Assembly (NCBI GenBank): GCA_027563935.2
Contig: CM050453.2
Coordinates: 84,976,665 to 85,040,664 of the forward strand
DNA from: Costus lasius
Taxonomy: Eukaryota; Streptophyta; Magnoliopsida; Zingiberales; Costaceae
Direction of reading: 5' to 3'
DNA: 64,000 nt
The notes beneath the pieces are model-generated. The model searched no databases. It saw nothing but the letters and a program-made list of their open reading frames with translations, and was not told where the DNA came from. Positions 20,701 to 30,040 of this stretch are shown here, piece by piece (positions within the stretch are counted from its first letter, which is position 1; every line of letters begins with the position of its first letter). The translations under genes and the position numbers were made by a program.

Positions 20701-23235
20701 AACGGTCAATGATTGAGTATTGTACATATGTTGGAGAAATTCTAATTACTTGGAGGAGTAAGAAATAAAATGTTGTTTCGAGATGTAGTTGTGACACAAT
20801 GTATAGGGCAATGGCACACACAACATATGAAATGATATAGATCAGGAATCTATTAATTGACTTTGGGATTAAGTGTGAAGATTCAATGTCTATGTTTTGT
20901 GACAAATAGGTTACGATCTTTATTGCGAACAATCCAATCTTACATGAAAGAACCAAACACATAGAGGTGGATTGTCATTTTATTCGAGATGCGGTTTCCA
21001 ACAAACTCATGCATCTTCCATATATCAAGTTTGAGAGGAATTAGTGGATTTTTTTCACAAAATCTTTAGGACCATTTAAGTTTTCTGCTTCATGTAACAA
21101 GCTGGGCATGGTCGATATTCATGCTCCTACTTGAGGGAAAGTGTTAAGAAATAAAGTGGGTACATAGGGGGTAGCGGTAATTTTTTAGATTGTAAACTTT
21201 ATCAATTAAGATATATCTACTTAATCTCACAAGTATATAGTAGATGCTCTTGAGAAGAACCATCTCACACACCAATAATATCAGTCTCCTTAATAGATCT
21301 TCCACCTACATCGACCACAAATATAGACTTTCCTATTGTTCTTCCTTGTATTCCACTAATCACCCAATTTCTTCATATGTCACATGTCCAATTATCTTCT
21401 ACTATATGTTATAATTTGTGCGTCATTATTCGTACTAGGCATCTCCATTCCTAAGAATGAATAGGAAGTTATGTTTCACCTCATAGTGGAAGAAAGTTAT
21501 GTATGAAGAGATGAATGCTAAAAAATGTTGAGGGACATAGGATCTTATACCTTCTCATAGAACCTCAGAGGAGTGAAACCTAATGCTTACAAATGGGTCT
21601 TTACTATCAAATTCAGTCAAAATGGAATAGTAGATTTATACATAGCCAAATTAGTTGTCAAGGGGTTTACTAAAATCTATGGTATTGATTACATGTAAAT
21701 GCTAGTTACGAGGTTGAATTTGGTTTGAGAATTAGTATAACTTAGCAAGTAGCTAATAGTTAGATGTTCAAATAGATGTAAAAATATATAGAACAACTTC
21801 TTGGGTATGTTGCTCAAGAGGGGATTTTAGTATCAATGTTTGAAATTTCAGTGGCCACAATGTTCAATTTATAATGGTCCAAGATTGGTCTGATTTTACT
21901 AGAGCACTGTTAGTACAATTGGTTCAATTGTAGCATAGTATTGATTTCACTGTAGCATTCTAGTTTGAGACTAGTCCACCCGTTCGAATCGATTTTTTAA
22001 ACCTTGTTTAGTATATAAACTCAAGTAAGCCATTTATGGATTGAAAAAAACCCAAGAGTTTGATTTGATTTGCTTTTTTCTTGGTTAGATAAAACTAAAA
22101 GTATTGATATGTAGTGCTACTAAACAAACCACTCCATATTTATATAAAAAAACTCAAGTGAGATGATGTTTCCTGTAGTATATGTTGATGGCATCTTGCT
22201 AACTAGTAGTGATGAATAGGGGGGTATTTTAAATGTTAAGAAACAACTGAAGGACAAATTTGTAATAAAACTCCTTGCAAAGCATACTATTACTTGGGAA
22301 TTGAGATTGCTTACAAAATTGGCTATTACTTCTTACTTAAAGAAAGTATGTAACAAAATCTTCAAAAAATTAGCCTAATGTGATCTAAACAAATAGATAC
22401 TCCATCTTTCCTGGTCAAAGTTTACGCATCAATGATCATTTTGATAAAGTTGGCCAAATATAATGTCGAAAACCTGCAGGAAAACTTATCTTATAGTTAC
22501 AAGACCAAACATCTTTTGTTCAATCAGTATAGTAAATTAGTTTACGCAGAATCATAAATATAATCAATGGGATGTAGTTCTTTAAGTTCCTTATTATCGG
22601 AAAAAGAATTATCTGTAAAAAAATATGAACATCTAAACATTGAGTCTTACACTATGTCATGCAGCATTGGCAATAGGAAATTAAAATAATATAAGATTAT
22701 TACAATTTATATAATAATAATCAAGGTTAATAATAACTATAGTAATTATTAAATATGATGACTAATTATAAACCATAATTATATTATTTATATTATTTTA
22801 CAACTTAATTAATTAACTTCATCACCCAATCAAATAAATCGTTTAGTAATCGATGCAACCTAGGTGCATGATAGCAGGAATGCGCCAGACAAATTCCCAA
22901 AACCAGAATACTACGCTTAAATACTAGCTCAGACTCAAAGGAGCAAGGCAGCGAAAGAAAGTGAGACCAGGCGGGTGCGAAATCCTCGGCCAAGCGGCGG
23001 GAGGGCAGGGCGCGTTTTGGGCGCGGCGATCTTCGAGGTACCGGAGCCAGAAGAAGTCATCAAGCGCCTTGGACAGCGGCCGCAGGCGCTCGCTTAGGAA
23101 ATCCCGATCGTTCCGGAGCACCTGGAGTACGTTCCCGATCCCTCCCCGTTCCTTCTTTTTGACGGTATGCTTCGGAAAGAAGCTCGAGCGGGCGGCGGCG
23201 ACGGCGAAGACAGGTGGGCCTGCAGCCACGGCCAT
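3679..23235 (-). CDS. ABC1/AarF-domain atypical protein kinase, chloroplast-type (partial; C-terminal exons not in window)
   Basis: ABC1 kinases (UbiB/ADCK/ABC1K family) are atypical kinases linked in plastids to prenyl-lipid metabolism and stress responses. Eight coding exons, minus strand: 23235-22968, 16634-16459, 16343-16178, 16023-15971, 15817-15674, 13511-13407, 4081-3956 and 3876-3679. All joins keep phase and use GT-AG sites. Exon 1 starts at an ATG and encodes an Ala/Ser/Lys-rich transit-like N terminus, then FFWLRYLED. Later exons give [17 protein letters not shown], the family KxGQ motif as [16 protein letters not shown], the Ala-rich loop [12 protein letters not shown], the invariant lysine context [24 protein letters not shown] and [12 protein letters not shown]. 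The catalytic HxDxHPGN and DFG segments should follow exon 8 but were not found down to position 1. They are probably beyond the edge after a repeat-filled intron, although truncation is possible. There are no premature stops. Confidence 0.88.
4082..6200. other. ABC1 kinase intron 6, left part: no gene, (TA)n and ACCGGTAC relic
   Basis: From 4082 to about 5640 the DNA is AT-rich with no recognisable feature. At about 5640-5840 there is a degenerate copy of the ACCGGTAC-rich MITE-like family, with TTTAAAAAACTAG near its left side, GGTACCAACACATAGGTAC and CATACCGGCAG, interrupted by a (TA)n tract at about 5749-5778. From 5880 to 6200 only purine-rich and AT-rich sequence is seen. Confidence 0.4.
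6212..6290. repeat. Left half of an ACCGGTAC-family MITE
   Basis: The segment begins CCAAGGTTTATAAAACCG and continues with TACCAGTCGGTACCAGACG. This is the same terminal pattern (CAAGGTTT, A-rich spacer, then CCGGTAC-type words) as the complete copies at 43733 and 47626. No matching right end was found, so it is a partial copy. Confidence 0.4.
6777..7610. repeat. Pair of direct repeats flanking the 42-bp array
   Basis: Two diverged copies of about 75 bp lie either side of the tandem array, at about 6777-6853 and 7549-7610. Shared words include TACGCCCCGA, then AAACRTCGACGTACGCACCTCCCAA, with ATAT and CAAT words around them. They have the same orientation. The direct pair suggests that the array expanded inside a duplicated module of a larger non-coding element. 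Confidence 0.55.
6886..7519 (+). repeat. Tandem array of a 42-bp unit, about 15 copies, partly with 84-bp higher order
   Basis: The unit begins TTTATCCGGCCTTRCGGCGT and then GWTGGATAATTTGATTTGG, and repeats every 42 bases. Units are clear at 7018, 7060, 7102, 7144, 7186, 7228, 7270, 7312, 7354, 7396 and 7438, with diverged copies at both ends. In the centre, two variants (TTACGGCGTGATGG and TTGCGGCGTGTTGG) alternate, giving an 84-bp period. Because 42 is a multiple of three, a 131-codon open frame appears (6956-7351) as a 14-residue repeat. I regard that frame as a by-product, not a gene. A polypurine-like tract (AAAGGGGGAGCAAAG, 7737-7751) follows, so the array may be the 3' non-coding part of an LTR retrotransposon. 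Confidence 0.9.
7737..9650 (+). repeat. LTR-like, pyrimidine-rich block after a polypurine tract; possible 3' LTR
   Basis: AAAGGGGGAGCAAAG at 7737-7751 resembles a polypurine tract and is followed by TTGTCAATGTTATG, a possible LTR start. Downstream is a GC-rich stretch (7940-8330) followed by long T-rich and CT-rich runs (8360-8480 and 9000-9040). Several long open frames here have low-complexity Phe/Ser/Leu composition and match no known protein. The right boundary was not found, so the LTR reading is an inference from position. Confidence 0.35.
9141..9290. repeat. Tandem duplication of about 80 bp
   Basis: Two adjacent copies share GGTGCCAGGACGCTTRATGCGTCCATGAAGCCTAAA, starting at about 9157 and 9236. 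They differ by only a few bases, so the duplication is fairly recent. Function is unknown. Confidence 0.75.
9650..10990. other. Intron sequence without recognisable feature
   Basis: Scattered short open frames on both strands show no family resemblance. A perfect 22-bp tandem duplication (AGCCAACGATCATTTTTGGGT) lies at about 10690-10732. Nothing else is supported. Confidence 0.5.
11000..12130 (-). repeat. Diverged relic related to the LTR-like block at 31.7-33.2 kb
   Basis: On the plus strand this block contains GGGATATCTAGCAACACATC and, about 120 bases later, TGTCATATGTGTTT. The reverse complement of the block at 31686-33200 shows similar words in the same order (GTATCTAGCAACACATC, then GACATATGTGTTT). 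The same family in opposite orientation is therefore likely. No coding domain is visible. Confidence 0.4.
12130..13400. other. Intron sequence with an ACCGGTAC-type relic
   Basis: From about 12480 to 12740 there are scattered words such as GAACTGGTATG, ACTAGTACGTAC and AATGGTACCAATA that resemble decayed copies of the window's GGTACC-rich MITE family. No ends or target duplications can be recognised. From 12797 to the exon at 13407 the sequence is AT-rich and featureless. Confidence 0.3.
15050..15420. mobile_element. ACCGGTAC-family MITE-like element in ABC1 kinase intron 5
   Basis: CAAACCAGTCCGGTAC near the left, GTACCGTACCGATACTGTACC in the middle and GGTACAAACCGGTACCAAACC near the right form an imperfect inverted arrangement. 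The right end reads ATATTCCTTGG, matching the CCTTG end of other copies. The left end is unclear and no target duplication could be paired. The rest of intron 5 (13512-15050) shows nothing recognisable. Confidence 0.5.
16815..16886 (-). other. Candidate cassette exon in ABC1 kinase intron 1
   Basis: A 72-bp open segment on the minus strand is preceded by a T-rich tract ending TTTTTTAG and followed by a GTATTT donor. It carries the phase (one base over) needed to join exon 1 to exon 2. The encoded peptide ends DLAVSAYHG, and the next exon starts with the completed Gly and LSGLDLL, so inclusion keeps the frame. Exon 1 also joins exon 2 directly in frame (HPPG then LSGL), as expected for the family. 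This would therefore be optional or cryptic; only transcript data could show use. Confidence 0.35.
16930..17285 (+). repeat. Probable 5' LTR and primer-binding site of a copia element
   Basis: A sequence with TATA-like words (TTATATACTTAGCTTC, TATATATATAGATG) ends in CCCCAACA and is followed by TTTTGGTATCAAGGTTTGAG. The TGGTATCA core is the usual plant copia primer-binding site, complementary to initiator tRNA-Met. Gag coding begins at 17271 (ATGTCTTCTGG). The left end of the LTR is not defined. Confidence 0.6.
17271..17640 (+). mobile_element. Copia gag N terminus (relic) with a 38-bp tandem duplication
   Basis: After the start codon a gag-like frame reads [20 protein letters not shown] and EIVEGGFED, matching the plant copia gag start (ENY.FW...M...LI..DLW.IVE.GF). 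It is broken by stops. A 38-bp segment starting AGGGCTCCA is directly duplicated at about 17505-17581. Then the orientation of coding switches. Confidence 0.7.
17640..18110 (-). mobile_element. Copia pol 3' end on the minus strand (relic)
   Basis: On the minus strand the sequence encodes a decayed RNase H tail including VAYMFTKAL and [11 protein letters not shown] before a stop, followed by the purine tract GAGGTGGCG. This is opposite in orientation to the copia parts on either side, so the region is a mosaic of at least two elements. Confidence 0.65.
18110..19672 (+). mobile_element. Copia integrase to reverse transcriptase region (relic)
   Basis: Plus-strand frames give integrase core words (ARGILQ-like, [24 protein letters not shown]), the linker [17 protein letters not shown] with [15 protein letters not shown], and reverse-transcriptase words ([15 protein letters not shown]). 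Frameshifts and stops are frequent. The reverse transcriptase frame is interrupted at SKPK by the insertion at 19672-20278 and resumes after it as KYFLGVEV. Confidence 0.8.
19672..20278. mobile_element. Insertion inside copia reverse transcriptase, flanked by a TAAGCCYAA duplication
   Basis: The copia frame stops at ...AGTAAGCCTAAG on the left and resumes at CATAAGCCCAAATATTTC on the right. The 9-mers TAAGCCTAA and TAAGCCCAA flank the insert with one mismatch, consistent with a target-site duplication of 8-9 bp. The insert begins GGTTTTAAAACCTGG followed by GGACCGG and GTACCAGACG words, like the ACCGGTAC MITE family. Its centre is a long purine-rich run (19778-19945) and a mirrored pyrimidine-rich run (20020-20220). 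Open frames here are low-complexity Glu or Ser runs and are not genes. Confidence 0.65.
20279..21135 (+). mobile_element. Copia reverse transcriptase C-terminal part and RNase H (relic)
   Basis: Resumes with [20 protein letters not shown], then the DTP and W-type conserved blocks, [20 protein letters not shown], and later the RNase H-region words [17 protein letters not shown] and [14 protein letters not shown] before a stop and the purine tract GAGGGAAAG. Single stops and frameshifts mark it as non-functional. A 3' LTR appears to start TGTTAAGAAATAAAG at 21137. Confidence 0.8.
21137..21420 (+). repeat. Probable 3' LTR of the preceding copia element
   Basis: The block starts TGTTAAG directly after the polypurine tract. 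Its end is not resolved; the next copia coding fragment begins around 21420. It does not obviously match the 5' LTR candidate at 16930-17270, so the two may belong to different elements. Confidence 0.45.
21420..22560 (+). mobile_element. Second copia reverse transcriptase relic
   Basis: Plus-strand frames read [50 protein letters not shown] and later VTRPNIF, i.e. the canonical order of copia reverse transcriptase blocks. Stops and frameshifts are frequent. A complete 173-bp MITE is inserted within it (21834-22006). From 22560 to exon 1 of the kinase gene at 22968 the sequence is AT-rich without features. Confidence 0.75.
21834..22006. mobile_element. hAT-like MITE with perfect 8-bp target duplication TTTAGTAT
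   Basis: The element starts CAATGTTTGAAA and ends TTTTTTAAACCTTG. TTTAGTAT occurs immediately before (21826-21833) and after (22007-22014). An 8-bp duplication plus C-A-x-x-G termini is the hAT pattern. The ends resemble those of the copies at 43733 and 47626. At 173 bp it has no coding capacity. Confidence 0.8.
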
Positions 23236-23990
23236 TGCATCGGGAAAAGGGCAGCGAGGGGAGACGATGGGACCAGTCGGTGATTAGCGCGGTGTTCGGC
23301 GCGTGCGCAATAGTCCGCCATAAGACGCAACACGAAGCGCTTGCTGGCGTCCGGTGGTTGTGGTGCTAATTCAGCCATGTAGGCGGTTTGCTAGCATTAG
23401 TATTTAGTGGTAAAAATCGCCATTATGGGTGAGTTAAGGAGTCCAACAAAGATAAACACTTTAACTACTAACATATTGAATACTGAATAAATTATGATGG
23501 TTAGGCCTTTAAATAAATAGCAATTGAATGCATTCTTATCCTGAAAAAATGAGAGTTGAAAATGATACTTCATTGCTTAGGTTATTGAATAATAAGTGAA
23601 TGCATAATAAATTATAAGTTTTCACTTTCAAAACCAAGAATAAAAAAATTAATTGAGTCATTAATAAGATGAAAAATAAAAAGCAAATTAAAATATTGGA
23701 TATGAGCCATTAATGGGTGAAACCTATAAAAGTGTAGATAGTAAAAAAAACACTCAAAGTCAAGACCCACACAATCAAAAATGAATGTTATACTAGACAA
23801 ACAAGCACAAAGAACAAATGTTAAGAATGCATGTGACTAGTGAAAAAACCCCAAGAGAAATTAGTATCAAAAATTAATTATACTTGACCTATTATTTTCT
23901 ATATGCTCACACTAATAAGTATACTAAGGTATGTTAAAAATATTGGAGTATTTGTTACCCAAACATATATATATATATATATATCAAACA
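23236..23990. other. Upstream region of the ABC1 kinase gene
   Basis: The first 150 bases upstream of the start codon are GC-rich and could hold 5' UTR. Farther out (23400-23990) it is AT-rich with no recognisable gene. No clear TATA box can be assigned. Confidence 0.3.
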
Positions 23991-23991
23991 T

Positions 23992-24335
23992 CTAGCAAAA
24001 GCTATAAGTTTTAGCTGTCCTAAATTGGCTAATATCTTTACCCCAAACATATAATTGAATAGGGTAGAAACTCTAATACTTATATTTAGTCATTTTTACC
24101 CATTACATATTTTTAGGCAAAAAAAATAGTAAGTAAATGCTAGCATATAAATGGTAACGTCAAGCTAGCAAAAGCTATAAGTTTTAGCTACTTAAATTGT
24201 CTAATATCTTTACCCAAACATATAGTTGAATAGGGTAGAAACTCTAATACTTATATTTATATAATCATTTTTTGCTCATTACATATTTTTAGGCAAAAAA
24301 TTAGTGTGTAAATGCTAAGCATATAAATGGTCGTT
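23992..24335. repeat. Tandem duplication with 173-bp period
   Basis: Two adjacent copies begin CTAGCAAAAGCTATAAG at 23992 and 24165. They share GAATAGGGTAGAAACTC and CATTACATATTTTTAGGC, with small indels. A (TA)n run lies just upstream (about 23964-23984). Confidence 0.8.
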
Positions 24336-24404
24336 GAAATTCGTAACAACCTCAAGTTCAAATATTATATATATTATCATTACTTTGAGAATTTCTAGTG
24401 ACTC

Positions 24405-26201
24405 TAGGTGTCACGCCCCGGTCGGATCGGCCTGAAAACAGCGCTTATCCGTTGTCTCAGAGCCGTCCGGCGGAACACCGGAACGTAACTCGCCCTAGGG
24501 TTTCCGGCCTCAAAATTCGAAACCCCAATCTCCCCGAATAATTTTTTCTCCCCAAAATACAATTCGCACGGAGAAAACCCTAACCCCAAATTTAGAAATC
24601 CGGAAATGAACGGAACCCTAAATTAATTACCTCCTCTGATTTTGACCAAAGTCAAAATTAACATCAAATTAAATCGAATTCACTGTTCAAACTCGTCCGC
24701 CGAATCGCCCTTGCTGACATCACGCTGACGTCAGCGCCGATTAATTCCCACGCCGCGAACGCGTTCTCCAGATGACGTCACGCTGACGTCGGCACGCGAA
24801 ATCGATTTCGATTTCGAATTCGCGCCGTCAATTTTGACTCCTTCCTTGCTGACGTCTGCCTCCATCAGCCGCCAAATCGATTCCGCCGAATCGATTTCTC
24901 GCCCAATTTTCCGTTGACCGTTGACTGGAACCTCGGAACGAACGCCGAGCGTTCGTCTTCGTCTTCGCAACGCCACTCGCGCCGCTACCACTGTCGATCG
25001 CCGCCGCGCCTCACCTTGCCGCCGAAGACCGTCGAAGATACTACGAATGTCGCCGGAAAACACAGCAGAACATAGGGAAATTTCCTCCTTTATTGTGCAC
25101 AAATCCAGAGTACAAAAACCCTCCCTTTCACGCTCAAATCACTCCTCACGTCGGCGGCGACTCGCCGCCGATCACAAGCTTCCCACGGCTGAGTCCTCCT
25201 CTGGATCAAACCTCTCACAGCTTCTTTCTCTCTCGGGAGCCTTTCTCCCGGATCCGCTCCTCCTCTCGCCGCATCGCGCTCCATCGTTAAATAGGGTAGA
25301 GGCACGCCGCCTCCCCTATCTTTGGCTTCGGCGGCCGAGTCTTCCGCCGAAGATCTCGTCCCGCCATTTCCTCCAGCCACGTCCGCACGCTGCATCTGCC
25401 AACGCTTCGCCGTCTCCGAAGTCGTCGTCCGCATCTTCTGGCGGAGAGCTCGCGCCCGAGCTCCTTCACGCACGCCCTCCCGTGTCCGAGCTTCGCGGAG
25501 TCGAGCTCGCTTCCGTCGCACGCGTTGGCGAGCTCGCTCGCACGGAGCGACGCACGCGTTGTTTGCGTTCCTCAATCGGGTGTTGACCCGACTTTGACCC
25601 AGGATTGGGTCTCTATGTGGGTTTGGGCTTGTGTTTCGGGCCTGGGCCGGACCGCCTGAACCGGGCCCTAACACTAGGGGTGTGCAAAAAAATCGTTGAA
25701 CCGTCGAACTGCGGTTAATCGAACCGAACCGAACCGGTTTTCCGATTAACCGAACCGAACGGTTCTTAATCGGTTCGATTTTTTACTTGTGATCGGTTAT
25801 CGGTTCGGTTACGGTTCGGAACTTGGCCGAACCGCGGTTAACCGAACCGAACCGTTTATATAATATTTATATATATAATATTTATTTATATAAAAAAATA
25901 AATATTTTATATAAAATTGAACTGGTTAACTGTCAAAACCAACGGTTAACTGTCAAAACCAACGGTTAACCGCCGAAAACCAACGGTTAACGGTTAACCG
26001 AGAATATTTTTATTTATTAATTTTAAATTATTTTATAATTTTAAATATTTTTTTATACATAAATAATATGGTTAACCGTCGGTTTTCGGTTAACCGGTAC
26101 AAACGGTTCGGGATCGGTTCAGAATTTCTCCGAACTGATCCCACCGGTTCGGTTCTGTTTTTTGACACATGGTTCGGTTAATCGAACCGTGCACACCCCT
26201 A
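24405..26201. mobile_element. hAT-like MITE (TAGGGGTGTGCA ends), split by a solo LTR
   Basis: Reading across the inserted LTR, the element starts TAGG/GGTGTGCAAAA (24405-24408, then 25679 onward) and ends TGCACACCCCTA (26201). AGTGACTC is present on both outer sides (24397-24404 and 26202-26209), a perfect 8-bp duplication. The interior carries many GAACCG/CGGTTC and CGGTTAAC words in both orientations around an AT-rich core. The 8-bp duplication and TAGGG termini fit the hAT superfamily. No transposase is encoded. Confidence 0.85.
24409..25673 (+). mobile_element. Solo LTR, 1265 bp, with 5-bp target duplication CTAGG
   Basis: The block starts TGTCACGCCCCGG and ends GGGCCCTAACA (TG...CA). 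CTAGG lies directly before (24404-24408) and after (25674-25678). No polypurine tract, primer site or coding domain accompanies it, so it is a solo LTR left by recombination. The sequence is GC-rich; the long open frames inside (for example 24921-25586) are compositional. A TTAAATAGGG stretch at about 25287 is a possible TATA region. Lineage is uncertain; TGT-A/C-ACGCCC starts are common in Ty3/gypsy LTRs. Confidence 0.8.
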
Positions 26202-26933
26202 AGTGACTCTATATACATGTAGTAATCTCATAGCAATCGATTCAATACTTGTTCTCTAATATATACTCATATGTTAATTATTATCATATTCATGATAATA
26301 TCTATATTATTAATCACAACACATTCTAGTCTTAATATAGAATAATTATCTAATATACAATAACACTTGATTAGAGACATTAAAGAATAGCATAAATTAT
26401 TTTATGTACAAAGTTATAACTACTTATGTTATGTAAATATAGAGTAAATATAAAAAACAGAAATACCTTCTATGAAAATATAAAATGAACATAGTAAAAT
26501 ATATACTGAAACATCATAAAATGATTAGACTTTATGACATTCACAAATAATATAACATTTTCACTAAGACTAAGCACTCATGTATTTAATACCATTAAAA
26601 CTATTGTGATTATTGTTAGGCCCAACATTAGGGCCGATTTTGATCGATCAACTAGGCCATTTACCAAGTCATAATGTCTAGTTGACCGATCAAAATTAGC
26701 CTAGAAATTAGAGCCCAAAGAGAATTAGGGCTCAGCTTCGATTTAGGGGCGACGACATGGTCACGATGGCGAACAGCGATGTCCGCCCGTCTTCATCCAT
26801 GGCAGCTGGCGGTCGGCGGTGGACTCAATGCGTGGAGCATGTGGATTCGGTGAGATCCTTGCACACGGCGACGATGCTGGCACGCGGCAATGTCAACCTG
26901 CAGCATGGGATGCGGGCATGCCATTAGGCAACG
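26202..26933. other. Intergenic, no gene
   Basis: AT-rich to about 26600, then a mixed-composition stretch (26610-26933) containing AGGCCCAACATTAGGGCC and GATCGATCAACTAGGCC, mirrored shortly after as CTAGTTGACCGATCAAAAT. This is probably a fragment of the repeat into which the solo LTR at 26939 inserted. No coding content is supported. Confidence 0.35.
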
Positions 26934-26938
26934 TCTCC

Positions 26939-29900
26939 TGTAAGATCCAAGGATCTTCAGTCCTGGTAAGCATTATTTGGATTTAAATAAAATCATTAGC
27001 TGTGATATTTTATTATGATTTAAGTAAAATTATTGGATGCTAATTAACTGGCTTATTGATTGTTTAATTGTAATTATTTGATTTGAGTCTATTTGGTTGT
27101 TAATTTATTGTAAATTAATTAGAGATTATTTATTTGATTATTGGTTGTTAATTTATGATAAATTATCATTGGTTGTTCATGATAAATTAATTAGGATTTA
27201 TGGGTTGTAAATTATTAGTTAATTAATTAGACCTTATTGGTTAATTAGACCTTATTGGATATTAATTAAATCCTTATTGGATTTGCGCTTAAGTGAATTA
27301 ATTAATTGGATGTTAATTTAAATTCATATTGGATTTTCACTTAAACCATGGGTTATTGGGTTATTGGATATTAGACTTAAAATTCAAAATTTTTAGTTAA
27401 ATGGGTTAAACCCTTTTGGAATTAATTGGTTAATGGGTTTAAAATTTAAAAACCCAAAGTTTAAGTAGTAATTTCGGCTAGGGTAGAGGTTTTGACGATT
27501 TTTTGGCTTCAAGAAAAACCTTGGGCGACGGCTAGGAGGAAGAAGGCGATTTTGGTGTTCTTGAAGAGTTCTTGAAGCGATTTTGGCGATTTCTCCATCT
27601 CTTCCCCTTTGGCGAATTTTCCTTGGTGTTTGGTGGCGATTCTTGGTAGAACTTCAAGCCTTAGACGAATTGTTTTTGGAGAATTTTCACCTTGTGTTCT
27701 CGGTTAAGAGGTGAGTGGGGTGTTTAATCGATTTCTATCTATTTGTTTGTGTTAATTGATGTGTTAGATGATATATTTGCTTGTTGGAAATCTTACCATG
27801 CTAAAACCGAAATTCAAGACTTTACCATGATGAAAACCGAATTTTGTAAAGTTGATTATATCATGAAAACCGAATTTTGTAAAGTTGATTATATCATGAA
27901 AACCGAATTTTTCAAAGGTGATTATATGATGATTATTTAACCGAAAATTTGTATGAAATTTAAGGTATTTTTGTAGGAATTTTGGTAGCATTAAATCATT
28001 GAATTTTGAGTATGAAATTCTTGTTAATTATAGTTAAACCGAAATCAATTTTGGTAACATTAAATCAATGATTTTTGTAGCATGTATGAAAACCGAAACC
28101 TTGTTAATTGTAGTTAAACCGAAATCTTGATAATATGTATGGAAGCCGAATTTGATGTTTTTAGTTAACATATATGTGGTAGTTGTTTGAGAAATTGTTT
28201 GAGAAATTGTTTGAAAATTTTAAGTTGATTTTATAGTATATGGTTATATACTTAGGACTATGTTGAGAAATTGTTTGAGAAATTTGAGTGATAACATAGC
28301 AAGTTTTGACTGAACTAATTAGCATGAAATCTAAGGACTACACTATTTGAATATGAAATATTATGTGATATGTTATGAGATTTTTGGAATAATATGTGTT
28401 ATGTGATAGGTGATGTGAATTTGGAATAATATGTGTTATGTAACGGGTTATGTGAATTTGGAATATTATGTGGTTATGTGACTTATGAAAATTATGTGGT
28501 TATGTGACTTATGAAAACTATGTGGTTATGTGAATTCGGATATTATGTGCTATGTGATGGTTAGGACTAAGGCTAAGTGTAACTGTGTACTCAAAGGGGA
28601 TAGTCCGTATGTAATATGTTAAGGGTTTGAATTTCAGCCCTGTATTGTGATATGTTAGGGGGTTGATGTTCAGCCTGCCTATTATGATTATTGTGATGGG
28701 GGTTGATGTTCAGCCTGCCCGATATGATTTTTGTGATGACTATCCTAGAGTCTAGTTGACACTTAGGAGTCCACCTTTGTGAAATATGAAATAAGATATG
28801 TCTGTTGTCCAGTAGGAACCTTTTGGGAGAACGGGTTTTGACGCAAAGTGCCATGTCTTGGTCGGACAGGGGCCACCTCTTGATGTCATTACTCTTTTAT
28901 GTTATGGGGTGATATAAGACGCAAAGTGCCATGTCTTGATCAGACAGGGGCCACCTCTTGATGTCATCACTCTCATTTTGTGATATGGGGTGTCGTAGAG
29001 CAAAGTGCCACGTCATGACCTGACGGGGGCCACCTCTTGAATCTACACACAATCCATCGATGTGTTATGGGGTGATAGAGCAAAGTGCCACGTCGTGACC
29101 TGGCGGGGGCCACCTCTTGATTCTACTCACTATCCATGTTTATGTGTTGCACGAGATTTTGCAGCTCCCAGTGCTTTGGCCAAGCCGGGTTAGACCATAT
29201 TGGTCACTACTGATTATGCTGGACAACTAGGTTAATTAAGTATGGTGTGTTTAGTTGGTTTAGAATATATGTGTTTAATTGGTTTAGAGTAAAACTCTAG
29301 AACCTGAGTTTGTTATATGCTAGTGTGTACATCTGACTGTCTATATGACTTCTGTTTCTTTAGTTTGTTATATGTTGACATAATGTTCCTGTTAAAGATT
29401 TTTAAAATAATCTGCCTATATTTTTGAATGTATGTTCTGGATGGTCGATTTAGACTATCCACTCACTGGGCTGTGTAGCTCACCCCTCACTATTTTCAGG
29501 CATAGAGCAGGGGCGCATTTCTTGAGTGCATTGGCGTGGATAATTATGCTGTTTGCTGTTTTAAGAACTTTTGTGCTTAATTCTTGGGGCCGGTTGTGGC
29601 CAAACTATATGAATGATATGAACTATATGAATCATGAGACTATGTGAACTTGTGATGCCAGATTGTGGTAGTTAAATGATTTTGATTTTTGTGTCACCGC
29701 GGGCTTCAGCCTGGTTTCGGTGTTTGGTATGAGTTTATAAAATCGACTTTGTGGCTTTGCTTTGAATTTCGAATCGAATCGTATTTATGCCATCGGATTT
29801 GATATAACTGTTGCCTTGCATATGTCTAGTGCAAGGATTGCGTGGTGGCAGGTACCTTTATGTGATTTATGAGATTTGTGTTTTGTGAATTTGTATGTAT

Positions 29901-30035
29901 GGATTTATGGAAATTTTTCAGATCGTGTTTTCTTGAACTCGGTTTTACCTAGCATATGATCGATCTTGTATGAAACATCCTGTATCATTTGTGAATTGTG
30001 CCATTTGTTTGGGGTTAAGATAACGGGATGTTACA
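26939..30035 (+). mobile_element. Solo LTR of about 3.1 kb with target duplication TCTCC, gypsy (Tekay-like)
   Basis: The LTR starts TGTAAGATCC and ends GGGATGTTACA, with matching TGTAA/TTACA tips. TCTCC occurs directly before (26934-26938) and after (30036-30040). A length near 3 kb and the word GGGCTGTGTAGCTCACCCC (about 29468) are reminiscent of Tekay/Del-type Ty3/gypsy LTRs; that lineage call is from memory of the family. Inside are several tandem repeats: CATGAAAACCGAATTT units (27825-27910), AATTTGGAATAATATG units (28380-28540), and four units of about 85 bp with CAAAGTGCCA and GGGGCCACCTCTTGA (28838-29125). No internal retroelement domain is present. Confidence 0.85.
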
Positions 30036-30040
30036 TCTCC

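Noticed and set aside
1..23235. Operon-like or functional clustering of plastid genes
   Set aside because: The ABC1 kinase, HDS and TGD3 genes are separated by many kilobases on different strands. Shared plastid function is more likely coincidence.
24921..25674. Long open frames (up to 221 codons) in GC-rich sequence
   Set aside because: They lie wholly inside a solo LTR with exact target duplication; composition is Arg/Ser/Ala-rich on both strands with no family match.
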